DNA of 64,000 nt from Pyrenula massariospora (Eukaryota; Ascomycota; Eurotiomycetes; Pyrenulales; Pyrenulaceae), in NCBI GenBank assembly GCA_021030905.1, contig JAGFMI010000010.1:186001-250000 (forward strand). Direction: 5' to 3'. Below the pieces are notes generated by a model, which had not been told where the DNA came from, ran no database searches, and saw only the letters and a program-made list of their open reading frames with translations. Made by a program: the position numbers and the translations under genes. Shown piece by piece: positions 43,345-53,972 of this stretch. Positions within the stretch are counted from its first letter, which is position 1, and every line of letters starts with the position of its first letter.

Positions 43345-45600
43345 CTATGTCTCCCTGACTTCAATCTCAGTGCCAACCTTCACCAACCTCCCCACCTCTT
43401 CATCCATGAGGCCTTTCTCCTCCTCTCTCTTCTTCAACCTCGGATCCGTCGGATCCACGTCTTCCCATCCTCCAAACATTTCTCCTGCTCCCTTCGTCAC
43501 CGGCACACTGCTCAAGCCGCCCTCCCACGTCCCCAGCCCGGCCTCCTCGTACACCATCCTCTGCAATTGAAACTTGTCATCTAAAATCCAATTCAATCTC
43601 TTATATACTCCCTTTCCTTTCCCTTTCCCCTTCATGAATGGCAGGCCGTGCATCTGGTACCATCCGACAATCGGCTCCAATACCAGGGAGGCCAGCACTA
43701 TAGCCCCGCCGACGATAAGTATGACAGCCACACCGAGAGCAGAAAAGGAAATCGTCCCCGAGGTGTCCTTGACGATCTGGTTGCGGCACATTTTGTTCGA
43801 GATCGGGTCGCCAGGCGACCAGATGTACGTTCCTTCGCCGACGTTTGTTGGCCCAGTGGCGTACTCTAGCACTCCACTAAAATATCCCTCAAAGTCAGCA
43901 GATGCTCATCTCAAATGCGTCCGTAGAGCTTGCTTACCGCTGTAGCCGTGCCAGCCCAGTGACAAACCATCCGGTGACCTCCTTCGTCCACTGGTCCGCT
44001 GGCAGCGGGCTCTGGTCCAGATTATCCAGCGTTTCCTGGGCGCGGAGCGCAGAGGCACCACGCATGTTGACGGACTGGTAGATGTTTGTCCACTGAGCCA
44101 TGTTGGCTATGCGGGCGATGGCACCCTGCTGGCGAGGGGTGAAAGAGTAAGTGGCGTCGTTGGCGTAAGCAAGGAAGTCATTGGAGCCGGCAGGTGGAGT
44201 GCAACGCGAGGTGCGTGGGTTGCAAATTGAATGGGTGTCTGAGCAGCCGACTACACTGATTATTATGTTAGCTGTTGGACGATTTGGACGGCGTGGAAGA
44301 GTGAGAATACCTTGTCCAGTAGTCGGACACCCACCAGGTGACATTCTCACCAGCGCTGTTAGTGATAGAGCCGCCAACGGTGTTGGCGGAGAACATAGGG
44401 TCTGCGGAAGGTTGGGAGAAGCGGACGTCGTTGAGGGAAACAAAGACGAGCGTAATGTCTGAGCGGCTTATATTGAGCGCCGGGATAGGCACCCAGGCTC
44501 TAGTTGTAGTCGCCAGTGTCGTTGAAAGGACCGCGCTAGAGAATCATGTTAAATCAACATCGTCAATGGATCGAAGACCACGCACTTGACCATGTACCCA
44601 AAATTGTCCATATATGCATGAGTGTTATAGGAATACGTATAGTTTGATACTACAGAGGTGGGTCCGTACTCTGGACCGTAGTTGTATGTCCATATGGTAT
44701 CGCCAACACGACCTCCAACGTGCGTGTCATCTGTTACGTTGACGGGTTCTGCATAGCCTTTTGTGTGCACTTGGAATTTATTTAGTCTTGAGGTTTGAGT
44801 GGCGGATGATGGTACTTACGAGGAGCGCAAGTCGAAGATTTTTTGTATATGACCCTTCCGCTCTCCGGTGCATTGATTCCCAACAAGGTGTGGGAGTCGA
44901 TGGTGGCGTTGATTTGAAAGGCTGCCGTATCTGACCAGAGGCACATGTGGTCACCGAAAGGACAGGTAGCATTATGGTCGATTGTCCATGGGATGGATGG
45001 TGCTGCCATAGTCCCGCATTGTAAAGAGTTTGTGTTTCCACTGTAGCATTCTCGGGCATATGCAGCTGCAGTGGTGGTATCATTGAGTGATTTAGCATTG
45101 AAAGAGTTCAGTGATTTCTGGCTCAGGTCGCCATCTTTTAATCTCCAATATCCACAGGTCGGGCTACGGATCAGTCTATCGTTTCCAGCTGATTTGGTGA
45201 CTTCTGCAGAGAACACGGATAGGATACCGAAAACCACTAGGTAAAGTACACTAAAAAGAGCCCAGGGCAAGGAGCGGAACGCGCTGGCTCGTTTTCTCCA
45301 GTAGTAAGCCTGCTGGAGGAAAGACCAGGCCGCAGCTCCTGGACTTTGAGTGTTCCGGAGGAGAACTTGATGCTGGTGATGAAGGCCATCTTGAGGTCCT
45401 TTGCTCGCACGCAACTGATGGAAAGTGAAAGTAAGAATCTTCCACAGCTGAGCACCAACAAGTGCGATGAATGTAGCGAGGAAAGAAGTAAGAAGAGCTC
45501 CGCCTCCCGACGATAAAGTGATCGTCGAACCAAGAATTAGACCGTGGGACCAGTTGATCCAAGGCCCAGTGTATATATGGGACCCAGATTGTGAAGCCAT
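43345..45600 (-). CDS. fungal membrane protein with glycosylated ectodomain, five exons
   Basis: 679 aa from minus-strand exons 44820-45600, 44586-44769, 44311-44535, 43938-44255 and 43345-43876; four introns of 50-61 nt, all in phase. The N-terminus has helices (LLTSFLATFIALVGAQLWKI; LPWALFSVLYLVVFGILSVF), followed by an ectodomain of about 370 residues with many Cys and N-x-S/T sites, then a last helix (SALGVAVILIVGGAIVLASL) and a cytoplasmic tail. I chose the ATG at 45600 (MASQSGSHIYTGPWINWSHG), which fits family starts; 45696 would add 32 residues. This is a widespread ascomycete family of unknown function. Its plan resembles the gene at 31987-33852. Confidence 0.85.
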
Positions 45601-46993
45601 TCGGATAATGGTGTGAGAAGGAGAAAAACGCAAAGAATGGCTAAAGAAATACAGAGCGCGGAGCCCTCTGCGATATAGGTATGAAAAGAGGGGCAAGAAA
45701 GCTCCGGGACTGCATGATGCTCGACTTGAGCCTCCTCAACTTACTAGGTAAACAGTAATCAGGTAGGGATAGGCTCTCAACATCGAACACATTCAGGCCA
45801 GTCTCGATTCAGGGTCTACAGGGGACCAGAATCAGATGCTATGCCTATCTGAGACATGAAGGCTCGAGCTTCAGCCAATAGAGAACGGCCTCACAGTTGA
45901 GTCAGGTAGATACTGGCAGAAGTATGGCCAAGTCACGACCCAAAAACGATTAGCTGCGTCGAAAGGAGAGTTCGGAGTGTGATGGTTTGGGTCTGGCTCG
46001 GAACGAGGCGTTCGCCAGATGTCCCTGCCAAGGCTCCATCAAGCCGCTTTGAGCAAGGTCGGGCGCAAAAAATAGCGATCTTCGCATCTTTCGCCTACGC
46101 AAGAACGCCATCTATTGATCGAGGCTTGTCCTAGAGCCTCCGTCTTTCTGGTCGGCTCGTAATGTTTGTGCAGCTTGATCTCCACCAGGGTGGAGCTCTC
46201 TGGAAAATGTACCCAGGTCGCTCACCCGGTCGAAACCGAGGGACGGCGGACGAAATGCTGTGCGATAGTGAAGCAAGGGGAAGTTGCCTTTCCGGAAAAG
46301 TAGTGATGTGTGGAAACCTTGGATTCATGTGCCTGCTTGATCGTTTTGCAGTTATTACGCGTGGACTTGCAAGACTCTCAAGCTGGCCATCCCCATTTTT
46401 CCTCATGCCGTTGGAAACACTGCGCGGCGTGCATGGAGCCTCCTAGACTAGGATATCTTCGCGGAGGTTTTCTCTTCGGTGATGATGATTGCTAGTGTAG
46501 GCAGCTTCCTGGCGCTGATGAACTATTTCCCTCATCTTGCCTCGGTAATATGACCGCCGTATTCGAGAAGTACGAAAGGAACGCGGTGTGCCACTGACTT
46601 GAGACATTATCCTTAAAGCTCCAATTCATTCGACCTGTTTTTGAGGGCCATTGTCGAGGTTGCTAGGCAGCAATTAAGAAAGTTATACGAGGCTAAGAGA
46701 TGGATATCGTTAATCTCACCGTACGCTTAAACGACGACCCTCGGATAAAGCAATACCATGCCTCCAAAAGAGATGTAATTTTCTCCACTCACCCAAGGCT
46801 TTTTTGAATGCTATCAAGGACCCAAAGCCAGCACTATGCTCGAGTCCATGAGAATTTCTCGCCTTAATTCGGAATTTCGGAGACATTAATCTCTATGACA
46901 TGGGCCGATTGAAAGATCAAAATTTCCACTCCAGCGCTATGTACAGGTTCTTTGGCATTTCTTAAACATATCCGTTTTTCAACTTTATACCTG
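45601..46993. other. intergenic, 1.4 kb
   Basis: No gene supported; overlapping short frames near 46131-46495 have no recognised content. Confidence 0.5.
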
Positions 46994-48491
46994 TCATCCG
47001 AGATTCCAACTCCTCAGATCCTCTCTTACTTCAAACTCCGTGATTTCATTCCCTGGTCTCCCTTTCCCATTCCTTGGCTTTGGTTTCCTGCTATTGCCAC
47101 CGTGCCGGTTCATCTGCCCCTCAATACTGCCCCTCCCGCTCACGCCGGTCAGATTTGTGAGATTGGACGAGCTGCTGGAAGCCGAGATCGACGTATCTAG
47201 GCTGCCGTTCTTGACACTTGTGCTCCCATTTCCGTCGTTTCGGTGCCGAGAATGTCCCAATCTTGTAGGACTGGGTTCAGGTTTGGGGGTGCTCGGGTTC
47301 GAAAGATTGCGACGATGATGGTGATGGCGATCTTGAGAAGGCGTGGTAGCAGAGAAGGGCGACAGTAAGCCTGAGGGGTGGCGCGAGTGTGCAGGTGTTG
47401 AGATATTGGAAGGCTTGTGGCCGCGAACGGTGCGTCTCGACTCTGCATCAGAGACTTCTGTCTCGTTGTCGTCCTCTTCTTGGGAAGATGGTGGATTGGT
47501 ATGTGACTGCTGACCAAGGATCCGTGAAGCGAATGGACTAGGCGGAGGCATCATGCTTCCACCGTCGCCGCCTTGGAAGAGATCCTCAATTAGCCGGTCT
47601 GGCGCCATTTCCCCTGCGGTACAGCGCCACGTTGCGGCTAATGTCCGTCTGTAGATATCCTGCATTTCGCTCATGTCACGAGTCTTGGAGCTGATGCTGG
47701 GCAGGTGTCCGGCATCATCAGGGTCGGCCTGTTCTGAAGACAGAATGCCTGCAATGCCGCCAAAGACCATTGGAGCTTTAAGAGGAGGGGCAAGATAATT
47801 TTTGTCGCCTTCGAGCTGGCGCATGGCAAGACGCAATTTAAGAGTGGAATTGATCTTAGAGGATTGAAGAAGATAGCGTCTTGTGATTCCAGGGCCAGGG
47901 TGAGCTTCGTCGGCATCGCCAACGTGAGAGGAACTGCCGTCATCGTCGTCGCCTTTTCCAACGTACTCGCTGAGGTTGAGACGGATGGTACCAAGGGCGA
48001 TGCGGTCTCCACGGACCCCGACGCTGTATTCTTGCAAAATCTCGAAGTGGATCTCAGACTCCTGCAGGTAGGACGAGCGATCAATGGTAAGGCGGACTTC
48101 AAGGGTTTTGAGGTAGTTGAACACGGCCTTATGGTCCTTGATTATCGCCTTGTCGGTGCGACCACGGTGCTCGGCGGATGTGGAGGAGGGTAGGTGCCAT
48201 TTCACATAGCAGGTACCGGAGGTGAGGGGGATGTTGGAGAGGTCAATTATCTGTCATAGAATCAGGAGGCAGCAGGGTGGTCAGGACGAGAGACGAACGC
48301 GAAAAATGAGCTCAAATTTTGGCTAGCAAGCATCCAGTGTTAGCCTCGACGTAGAAGCATCAGGAGGGTCGTCGCATACTCTTCTGTTCTTGGGCACTGC
48401 AATGTTTTTGATCAGTCTGGGATACGCATAGATCGGGGCCATAGATTAACAATGTAGAGAATGAAGATATTGACTTACCAAAGGCCTGCAT
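46994..48491 (-). CDS. NT-C2 (EEIG1/EHBP1 N-terminal-type) domain protein
   Basis: 436 aa from four minus-strand exons: 48479-48491 (13 nt), 48380-48396 (17 nt), 48299-48322 (24 nt) and 46994-48250. Introns are 82, 57 and 48 nt. The three micro-exons give MQAFVPKNRRPKFELIFR, which joins to IIDLSNIPLTSGTCYVKWHL, the expected first strands of an NT-C2 domain; RGRTDKAIIKDHKAVFNY follows. NT-C2 domains are membrane- or partner-binding C2 relatives. The C-terminal half is Ser/Pro/His-rich and disordered. It is head-to-head with SF3b10, with 421 bp between starts. Without the micro-exons the domain would lack its first strand. Confidence 0.87.
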
Positions 48492-48912
48492 CGCTACCCA
48501 AGAATATGGTCCAGCCCATCCAAGCCGGGAGCACCTTCTTCACACCGAGCAACCTCGAGCATTCCGGCGATGGGAATGGCATGTTGGTCCTCAACGTCGT
48601 CCGTTGCCTCCAAGACGGAACCAAGCGGCATGAGGCTGAAGTGCCCCCACAAGCAGCGATCGGCGCCGAGGCCGAGCTTTTCGTCTCCAAATTCGACATC
48701 GCAACAACTCATCAGCTTCAGAGCCTCATCTGTTCACTTGAAAGGCACCAGAGCTCACACGCTAAACCCCAGACGCCATCCCTACCTACATCCCTCCCCT
48801 TTACACACATCACCTAACGCATCTATCCCCCGTTCTTCAACGCCGACTAGTATATCCCCAGCCTATCAGGCAAGATCACAACCATCTTATCCTTCACGAG
48901 CACTCCTCTCCT
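48492..48912. promoter_or_regulatory. bidirectional promoter, NT-C2 / SF3b10
   Basis: 421 bp between divergent start codons. An open frame crosses it (48461-48817), but it overlaps the first exon antisense and has no domain. Confidence 0.45.
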
Positions 48913-49185
48913 ATGGCAGACAAGCTCCGCACCCTTCAACAGCTTGAGGCTCTCCAGGCCAAACACATCGGCACTGGTCATGCTGACACGACCCGCCAAG
49001 AATGGACAGCCAACATCTTACGAGACAGTTATGCTTCCTTTATAGGTCATCCACCGGTGTTGAGCTACATGGCCGTCGGCATGGGAGAGAGCAAAGAGAT
49101 TGTTCGAGCTCAAATGATCGAGAAGATGGTGGCGGCAGGAAGGCCGCGGGCAGAGAATACAACGGACCTGGATGGAAGTAAATAG
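48913..49185 (+). CDS. SF3B5: splicing factor SF3b subunit 10 (SF3B5)
   Basis: Intronless, 90 aa, full family length. The core LEALQAKHIGTGHADTTRQE and the block SYASFIGHPPVLSYMAVGMG followed by QMIEKM match the human SF3B5/yeast Ysf3 pattern. The protein is a small subunit of the SF3b part of U2 snRNP, packed against SF3B1, and helps recognise the branch site. The start is fixed by the conserved distance to LEALQAKHIGTGHAD. Confidence 0.95.
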   Translation: MADKLRTLQQLEALQAKHIGTGHADTTRQEWTANILRDSYASFIGHPPVLSYMAVGMGESKEIVRAQMIEKMVAAGRPRAENTTDLDGSK

Positions 49186-49757
49186 TAGGCACGGGGGGGT
49201 CAATACTACGAGAGCACGATCGGAAATATGGAATTTAGAAAAGTTGACTCATGTCTGCAAAAGAATATATCAATGGTACTTAAAGATCCAAGGGATGGAG
49301 GAGGCACCTATGCGAGGCTCTGGAAAGACTCGACGCTGGCATTAAGCGGATAAGATACTGAGAAACAGAAGAGCCTTTTACAGGACTTCCTGATTTGTTT
49401 CTTGAACGCTGGAATTCAGCGCGCAATCCGTCCTCGCCAAGCCTTTCTTCTCGACCATATCCCTTTCAAACATTGCATACAAATCTGCACTTTCTGCGAA
49501 CCATTACCGCCTTATCAGGGAATAATTCCAGCTCTTGGTCAGTTGCCCAAATCACGCAAACCATTCAATTTTCGCTTTGATTCCAAATCAGTCACCTCTG
49601 ATCTATGCAACGTGATGCCTGCGAGACCAAATCCACCGCTGACATTTTCTTACAGCTTCTTCGTAACGATCTTCTCACGTCAACCCTCCGCGTAAACTTC
49701 CCTCACACCATGTCACCAAGTCCTCATTACTTAGTACCCATTGCCTAAGTCGCAGCC
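49186..49757. other. intergenic, 0.57 kb
   Basis: Between two genes on the same strand. Short frames at 49395-49695 lack support. Confidence 0.5.
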
Positions 49758-50735
49758 ATGGACAGCCTGCCACAGGAAATAATCGACCACATTCTCGATT
49801 TTCTTCCACATAGCGAAGTCAAGAATGCAAGATTGGTACAGCGTCGCTTTCAAGCTCACGGAGCGTCACTCGTCTTCCAGGTTGTGACGGAACATTTCGA
49901 CAAACATGCGCATCTCGATGAGATTGCCAGCAATCACGATCTTAATCCCTTAGTCAGATCACTACGCTGCCATTTTTCCTCTCGATGGATGTCTAACATT
50001 GGAACCGATTGTGCAGGAAATGAAGTCAAGGCTCTGTCGAACAACCTGCGGAATATGACCACCCGTTTCACTAATATCCATGAGATTATTGGAATCTCAG
50101 ATGTACCTGCTGGTTGTGAGCCATCAGATAGATGGCGACAATTTGCATTCAATTTTCTATTGGTCTATGCCTGCCATCTCAAAAAAGTTACTAGGCTTCA
50201 CTATTACGACATCGGTAACCTCTTGTATTACATGAGAACCCACCATGACAGAATGTTACCAACCCTAGGCCGTCTTACTAGCCTCTCACTCCATTTCAGC
50301 GTCAATCACGCAAATCGGTCAGCCCGTTCTACATTATCTCGTCCTCAGGACTCATGCCTTGAGTGGTTCCTCCCATGTGTGCTGAAGCACCTCTCCAAGC
50401 TTTCCTACCTCTCTCTACGCCTTCCTATGGATTCTCCCAATGGATCGAGTGGTTGGGATAGCGAGTTTCATAAAGTGTTCGCCTACCGCAAATCGTTCCC
50501 CGATCTCCGCCACCTTGAGCTTTCCGACTTCCACGCCGAACTGGATGAGCTGAAAGCGTTCCTCCGCGACCACCGGGGAACATTGAAGGATCTTGCCCTG
50601 GGGAAGTTCAACATTATACCTACCATGGTGCAACAGAAATCGTCATGGGAACATCTCACGAAGTTTGTAAGGGAAGAGATGGACCTTTGCAGCTTCGAAG
50701 AGGATTGGAACGGCGATAAGGTGCAGACGCGGTGA
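49758..50735 (+). CDS. F-box protein
   Basis: Intronless, 325 aa. F-box at the N-terminus (MDSLPQEIIDHILDFLPHSE), then leucine-rich segments (LTSLSLHFSV; LSKLSYLSLRLPM; FPDLRHLELSDFHAELDELK). It is shorter than the other F-box genes here and lacks their common tail. Predicted SCF adaptor; target unknown. Confidence 0.85.
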   Translation: MDSLPQEIIDHILDFLPHSEVKNARLVQRRFQAHGASLVFQVVTEHFDKHAHLDEIASNHDLNPLVRSLRCHFSSRWMSNIGTDCAGNEVKALSNNLRNMTTRFTNIHEIIGISDVPAGCEPSDRWRQFAFNFLLVYACHLKKVTRLHYYDIGNLLYYMRTHHDRMLPTLGRLTSLSLHFSVNHANRSARSTLSRPQDSCLEWFLPCVLKHLSKLSYLSLRLPMDSPNGSSGWDSEFHKVFAYRKSFPDLRHLELSDFHAELDELKAFLRDHRGTLKDLALGKFNIIPTMVQQKSSWEHLTKFVREEMDLCSFEEDWNGDKVQTR

Positions 50736-51326
50736 GACGGTGTCATTGTCGTCGGATAAACATAGCTTAGAGGAATAATCTTCAAGATTGGGCGGTCCCG
50801 GCGACACTACGATGATGGCTCAATATTCAACTCCCGTGGGGATTATGAGAATGTGACAGTCGATACGAGGCTTTAAGGGCCCACCTAGTCTTTACTTTGG
50901 GAGGAGTTGTAGTTACATAGAGATTCAAAGCGCCGCTTCAACATTGACTTCCCGTGCATTTTCCACTCTTAATTACCATGCGTCAAGGCCATGTTGCAGC
51001 GAAACTCGTCGCTGATAACGTCTTCGCTCCTTCATATATTCCGTGCTTTCGTTACATGCACGCTATTAATTCTGTCCTTGACTTTCTGCTTCTCCTACGA
51101 GAATTTTTGAGACGGAATAGAATTTGCAGTGCGTATCGCGTCGGATATGAATTCTTCACTCAACCAGGGAGAAAATGATGTGGATACGGGGTCGATCAGT
51201 CAATACAACCGATACATGGCCCCTAGTCAGCGAGATCATCCATCATCCTTCATACTTCCCCACCGCTACACCTCTACACATCCCCACCCTCCCCTCCCCA
51301 CTCCACTCCACCCCATTCCGTAATCC
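50736..51326. other. intergenic, 0.59 kb
   Basis: Convergent 3' flanks. The right end becomes strongly C-rich as it nears the next gene. No supported gene. Confidence 0.5.
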
Positions 51327-52769
51327 TCACGCCTCCATAACAACCCTCAACCCCTCCCTCAACCTCCCCACCTCATGCTCCAACGCCCCAACCTTCGCCT
51401 GCACGCTAATCAAACACGGATCCCCGCTCTCCACCCTCACCTTCTCCCTCACCCTTACCCGCCGCCCGCCGACCTCGTACGCCTCCTCGCTCTCCTCGTG
51501 CGTCTGCACGCGCGGCCCGAACAGCCGGTCGCGGATGCTTATCGGGGCGTCGGCGGCGGTGGTTGGGGGCAGGGGGGAGAGGGTGCGGATCGCGAGGACG
51601 AGGGAGGCGGATTGGATCCTGAGGTGTAACGAGAGGTTTTCTGGGAGGGGCGGGGTGAAGGAGGAAGCCGGAAGGGAGGCGGTGGGGTCGTGCCAGGCGG
51701 GGAGGGTGGACGGGTCGCCGCGGAGGGAGGCGAGGGCGTCGGTGAGGTGGGCGTGCAGGAGGTGGAGTTGGGAGGAGATGAAGGGGGCGGAGTGGGGGTT
51801 GCCGGTCCAGCGGGTGATGTCGATGGTGTCGAGGGCGGCGTTGATGGAGGTACGGAGGGAGAGGAGTTGGGGGAGGGGGGTTGAGGGGTCGGTTGGGGGG
51901 ACGGGGGAGGGTGCGGGGTCGGTGCTTGAGGGATTGTCTGGTGGTGGGGTGGGGGCGAGGGTGAAGCGGTAGGCGGGGAAGGAGGGGTGCGTGCGTGGTG
52001 GAGGGAGGGTCGGGAGGCGGAGGGTGAGGTCCTAGAATTTGTTGCATTAGTAATTTAGCTTGACTTGAGTCGTGTAATGAGTACAAAGATCCCAAGACTG
52101 AAAAATAGAGTTATGAAGGACATGTATAAAACGTATTGCGGTTCGTTTGAGTGAGAGTGAGAGTGTTTAGAAAGATCTGGTTTTAGTTTCATGATTCGCC
52201 AGCGGAAAAACTTAGGGTTCTAGCGGCTAGCAAAGCCGCAGCGCATGGGAGTCTTCCCACCCAGAGGAGACAAAATATACCCAAGAGATCAAAAGGTGAG
52301 GATTTACGGCCAAGAAAGAGAAAAGGAATGAAGTCGCTGTGATAGCCAAAAGAAAAACAAAACTTACGCCCTTAACAACCCGAACCCCAACCCTAGTAAC
52401 AAACCCTTTCACATTCTCGCTCCTCAAGCTGCTCAGCACAAGGGTGCTTCCAGTCTCCTGCGGCTTAAGCAGCTCAACACACTCCTCCAGCCCGACCTTC
52501 AGGCTCGCGAGTGACTCCTGCAGCGAGCTGAGTAGCCATTGGAGTTCTTTCTCCTTTCGGAGGTTGGAGAAGTTAGTGTTTCCGGGGCATAAACGTTGGC
52601 TAAACCAAGACATAGCTCAGGAAGGAATGGATAGGAGTGAAATGAAGGGGCCTATGTTGCTGTATAGGCTCAGAAAATGAAGATGAAGACAAATGCCACT
52701 CACGAGAGTTTCATCTTCGCGCCGCTTGAGCTCGTCTGGGGGAAGCGGGGGATAAGCCCATGTCGCCAT
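51327..52769 (-). CDS. RAV2: Rogdi leucine-zipper protein, RAVE-subunit-2-like
   Basis: 318 aa from minus-strand exons 52704-52769, 52368-52553 and 51327-52031 (introns 150 and 336 nt; all phase 0). Exon 1 gives MATWAYPPLPPDELKRREDE. Exon 2 gives EKELQWLLSSLQESLASLK and GSTLVLSSLRSENVKGFVTR, the Rogdi/Rav2 signature. Exon 3 starts DLTLRLPTLPPPR and ends with a short helix (VGALEHEVGRLREGLRVVME). In yeast, Rav2 is part of RAVE, which assembles the V-ATPase V1 and Vo sectors. The 336-nt intron is the longest in the window. Exon 3 changes from C-ending to G-ending codons along the coding strand. Confidence 0.9.
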
Positions 52770-53972
52770 TGCGTGAGACTTCCACGTCATTAAGTTCAGA
52801 GTGCAGGGCTAGGCTTACGAAATATCTTCAAGAGCCATAATTTATGCCTGTCATGATCAAGAAGGCCCTTTTGGTTGTGCCAGCTCTGGGTGAGCCTCGA
52901 TTCAAATCGACGGGGGTGCGGGTCGGATATTATCGGGTCGGAGGAAAGCAAAATCTACACGGTGAAGAGCCAACATTGTGCACTGGAATCTGATCAAAGG
53001 AAAACACATGTCAAAGAGCTTCACGCGTGAGTAGAGTTATTCATATTAAGTGCTATGAACACAATTCGATACAAATGTGATCTTCCGCCAATTATTTTAA
53101 TGCCCTTGAAGGAAAAGATAAATCTAAACTATCACTATTACTTAGATTCCCCCTAGCGGCCTCAAATCCATGATTACTCGCGCCTGGCGAGAGTTTCCTA
53201 CCGTCGGGTAAATTCATCGATCCGAATGTGAATTGGTCGCAGACGTTTCTCGACTACTTTGCCGTATATTAAGCACCTGCAGAAGAGGGTCTACGGCTTT
53301 CCTGCGGAGTGCGTAGAATTTGTTCTAGGATTCTCTTCGCAAATGGATGAAGGTAATGATGATTCCAGGCCCCAGTCGAGGGCGTATAATCCTATTTCCA
53401 TTTTGTAAAACCTTGTACTCTTACGCAGCAACGGTAGTGTGGCTAGTCGTTAGGACCAGGTGTCCTAGCGCTCTACTGGCATTTCATCCGCGTTCGGCTT
53501 GTGCCAATCGACGTGATCTCAATCGTATCGAGCTGTGCATCACGGTCACGGCGGATATATTCCTGATTGTTTGACAGCAGAGGCGGTTCGAAGTTCGTTT
53601 GAGGTGACTAGCCATTTCTAGTCAAACTCTCAAGTATTTAAGATTGGTGAAGTGTTCAAAGAGCTAGGATCGGGGTAGCATGTCGGCTCCGTGGTGATTC
53701 ATGCTGCGTCGAATGAAAGTCTTGATGGAAGACTCGGCTCTTGGTCTCTGTTTCTCAAGATCCAGACATTGATCAGACAACAAATGTCGTGGATTCAATA
53801 AGATGATATCCTTTGCCCCTGTTTGACCAAAACAGATTGAATACCATGCTCTTGTTGCATTGACTGACAGAATTTATGCCTGCTGTAAGCTCCAACATAT
53901 CTTACTTCTCCCCCAGCGCTGCTTCGTGGATCGCCCAAACCGCCATACATAGCCGTCTCATACTGTCAGCAG
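52770..53972. other. intergenic, 1.2 kb
   Basis: No supported gene or repeat. It holds the RAV2-like promoter and the 3' flank of the ankyrin gene. Confidence 0.5.

Noticed and set aside
48461-48817. 118-codon frame in the NT-C2/SF3b10 promoter
   Set aside because: Overlaps the NT-C2 first exon antisense and has no recognised domain.
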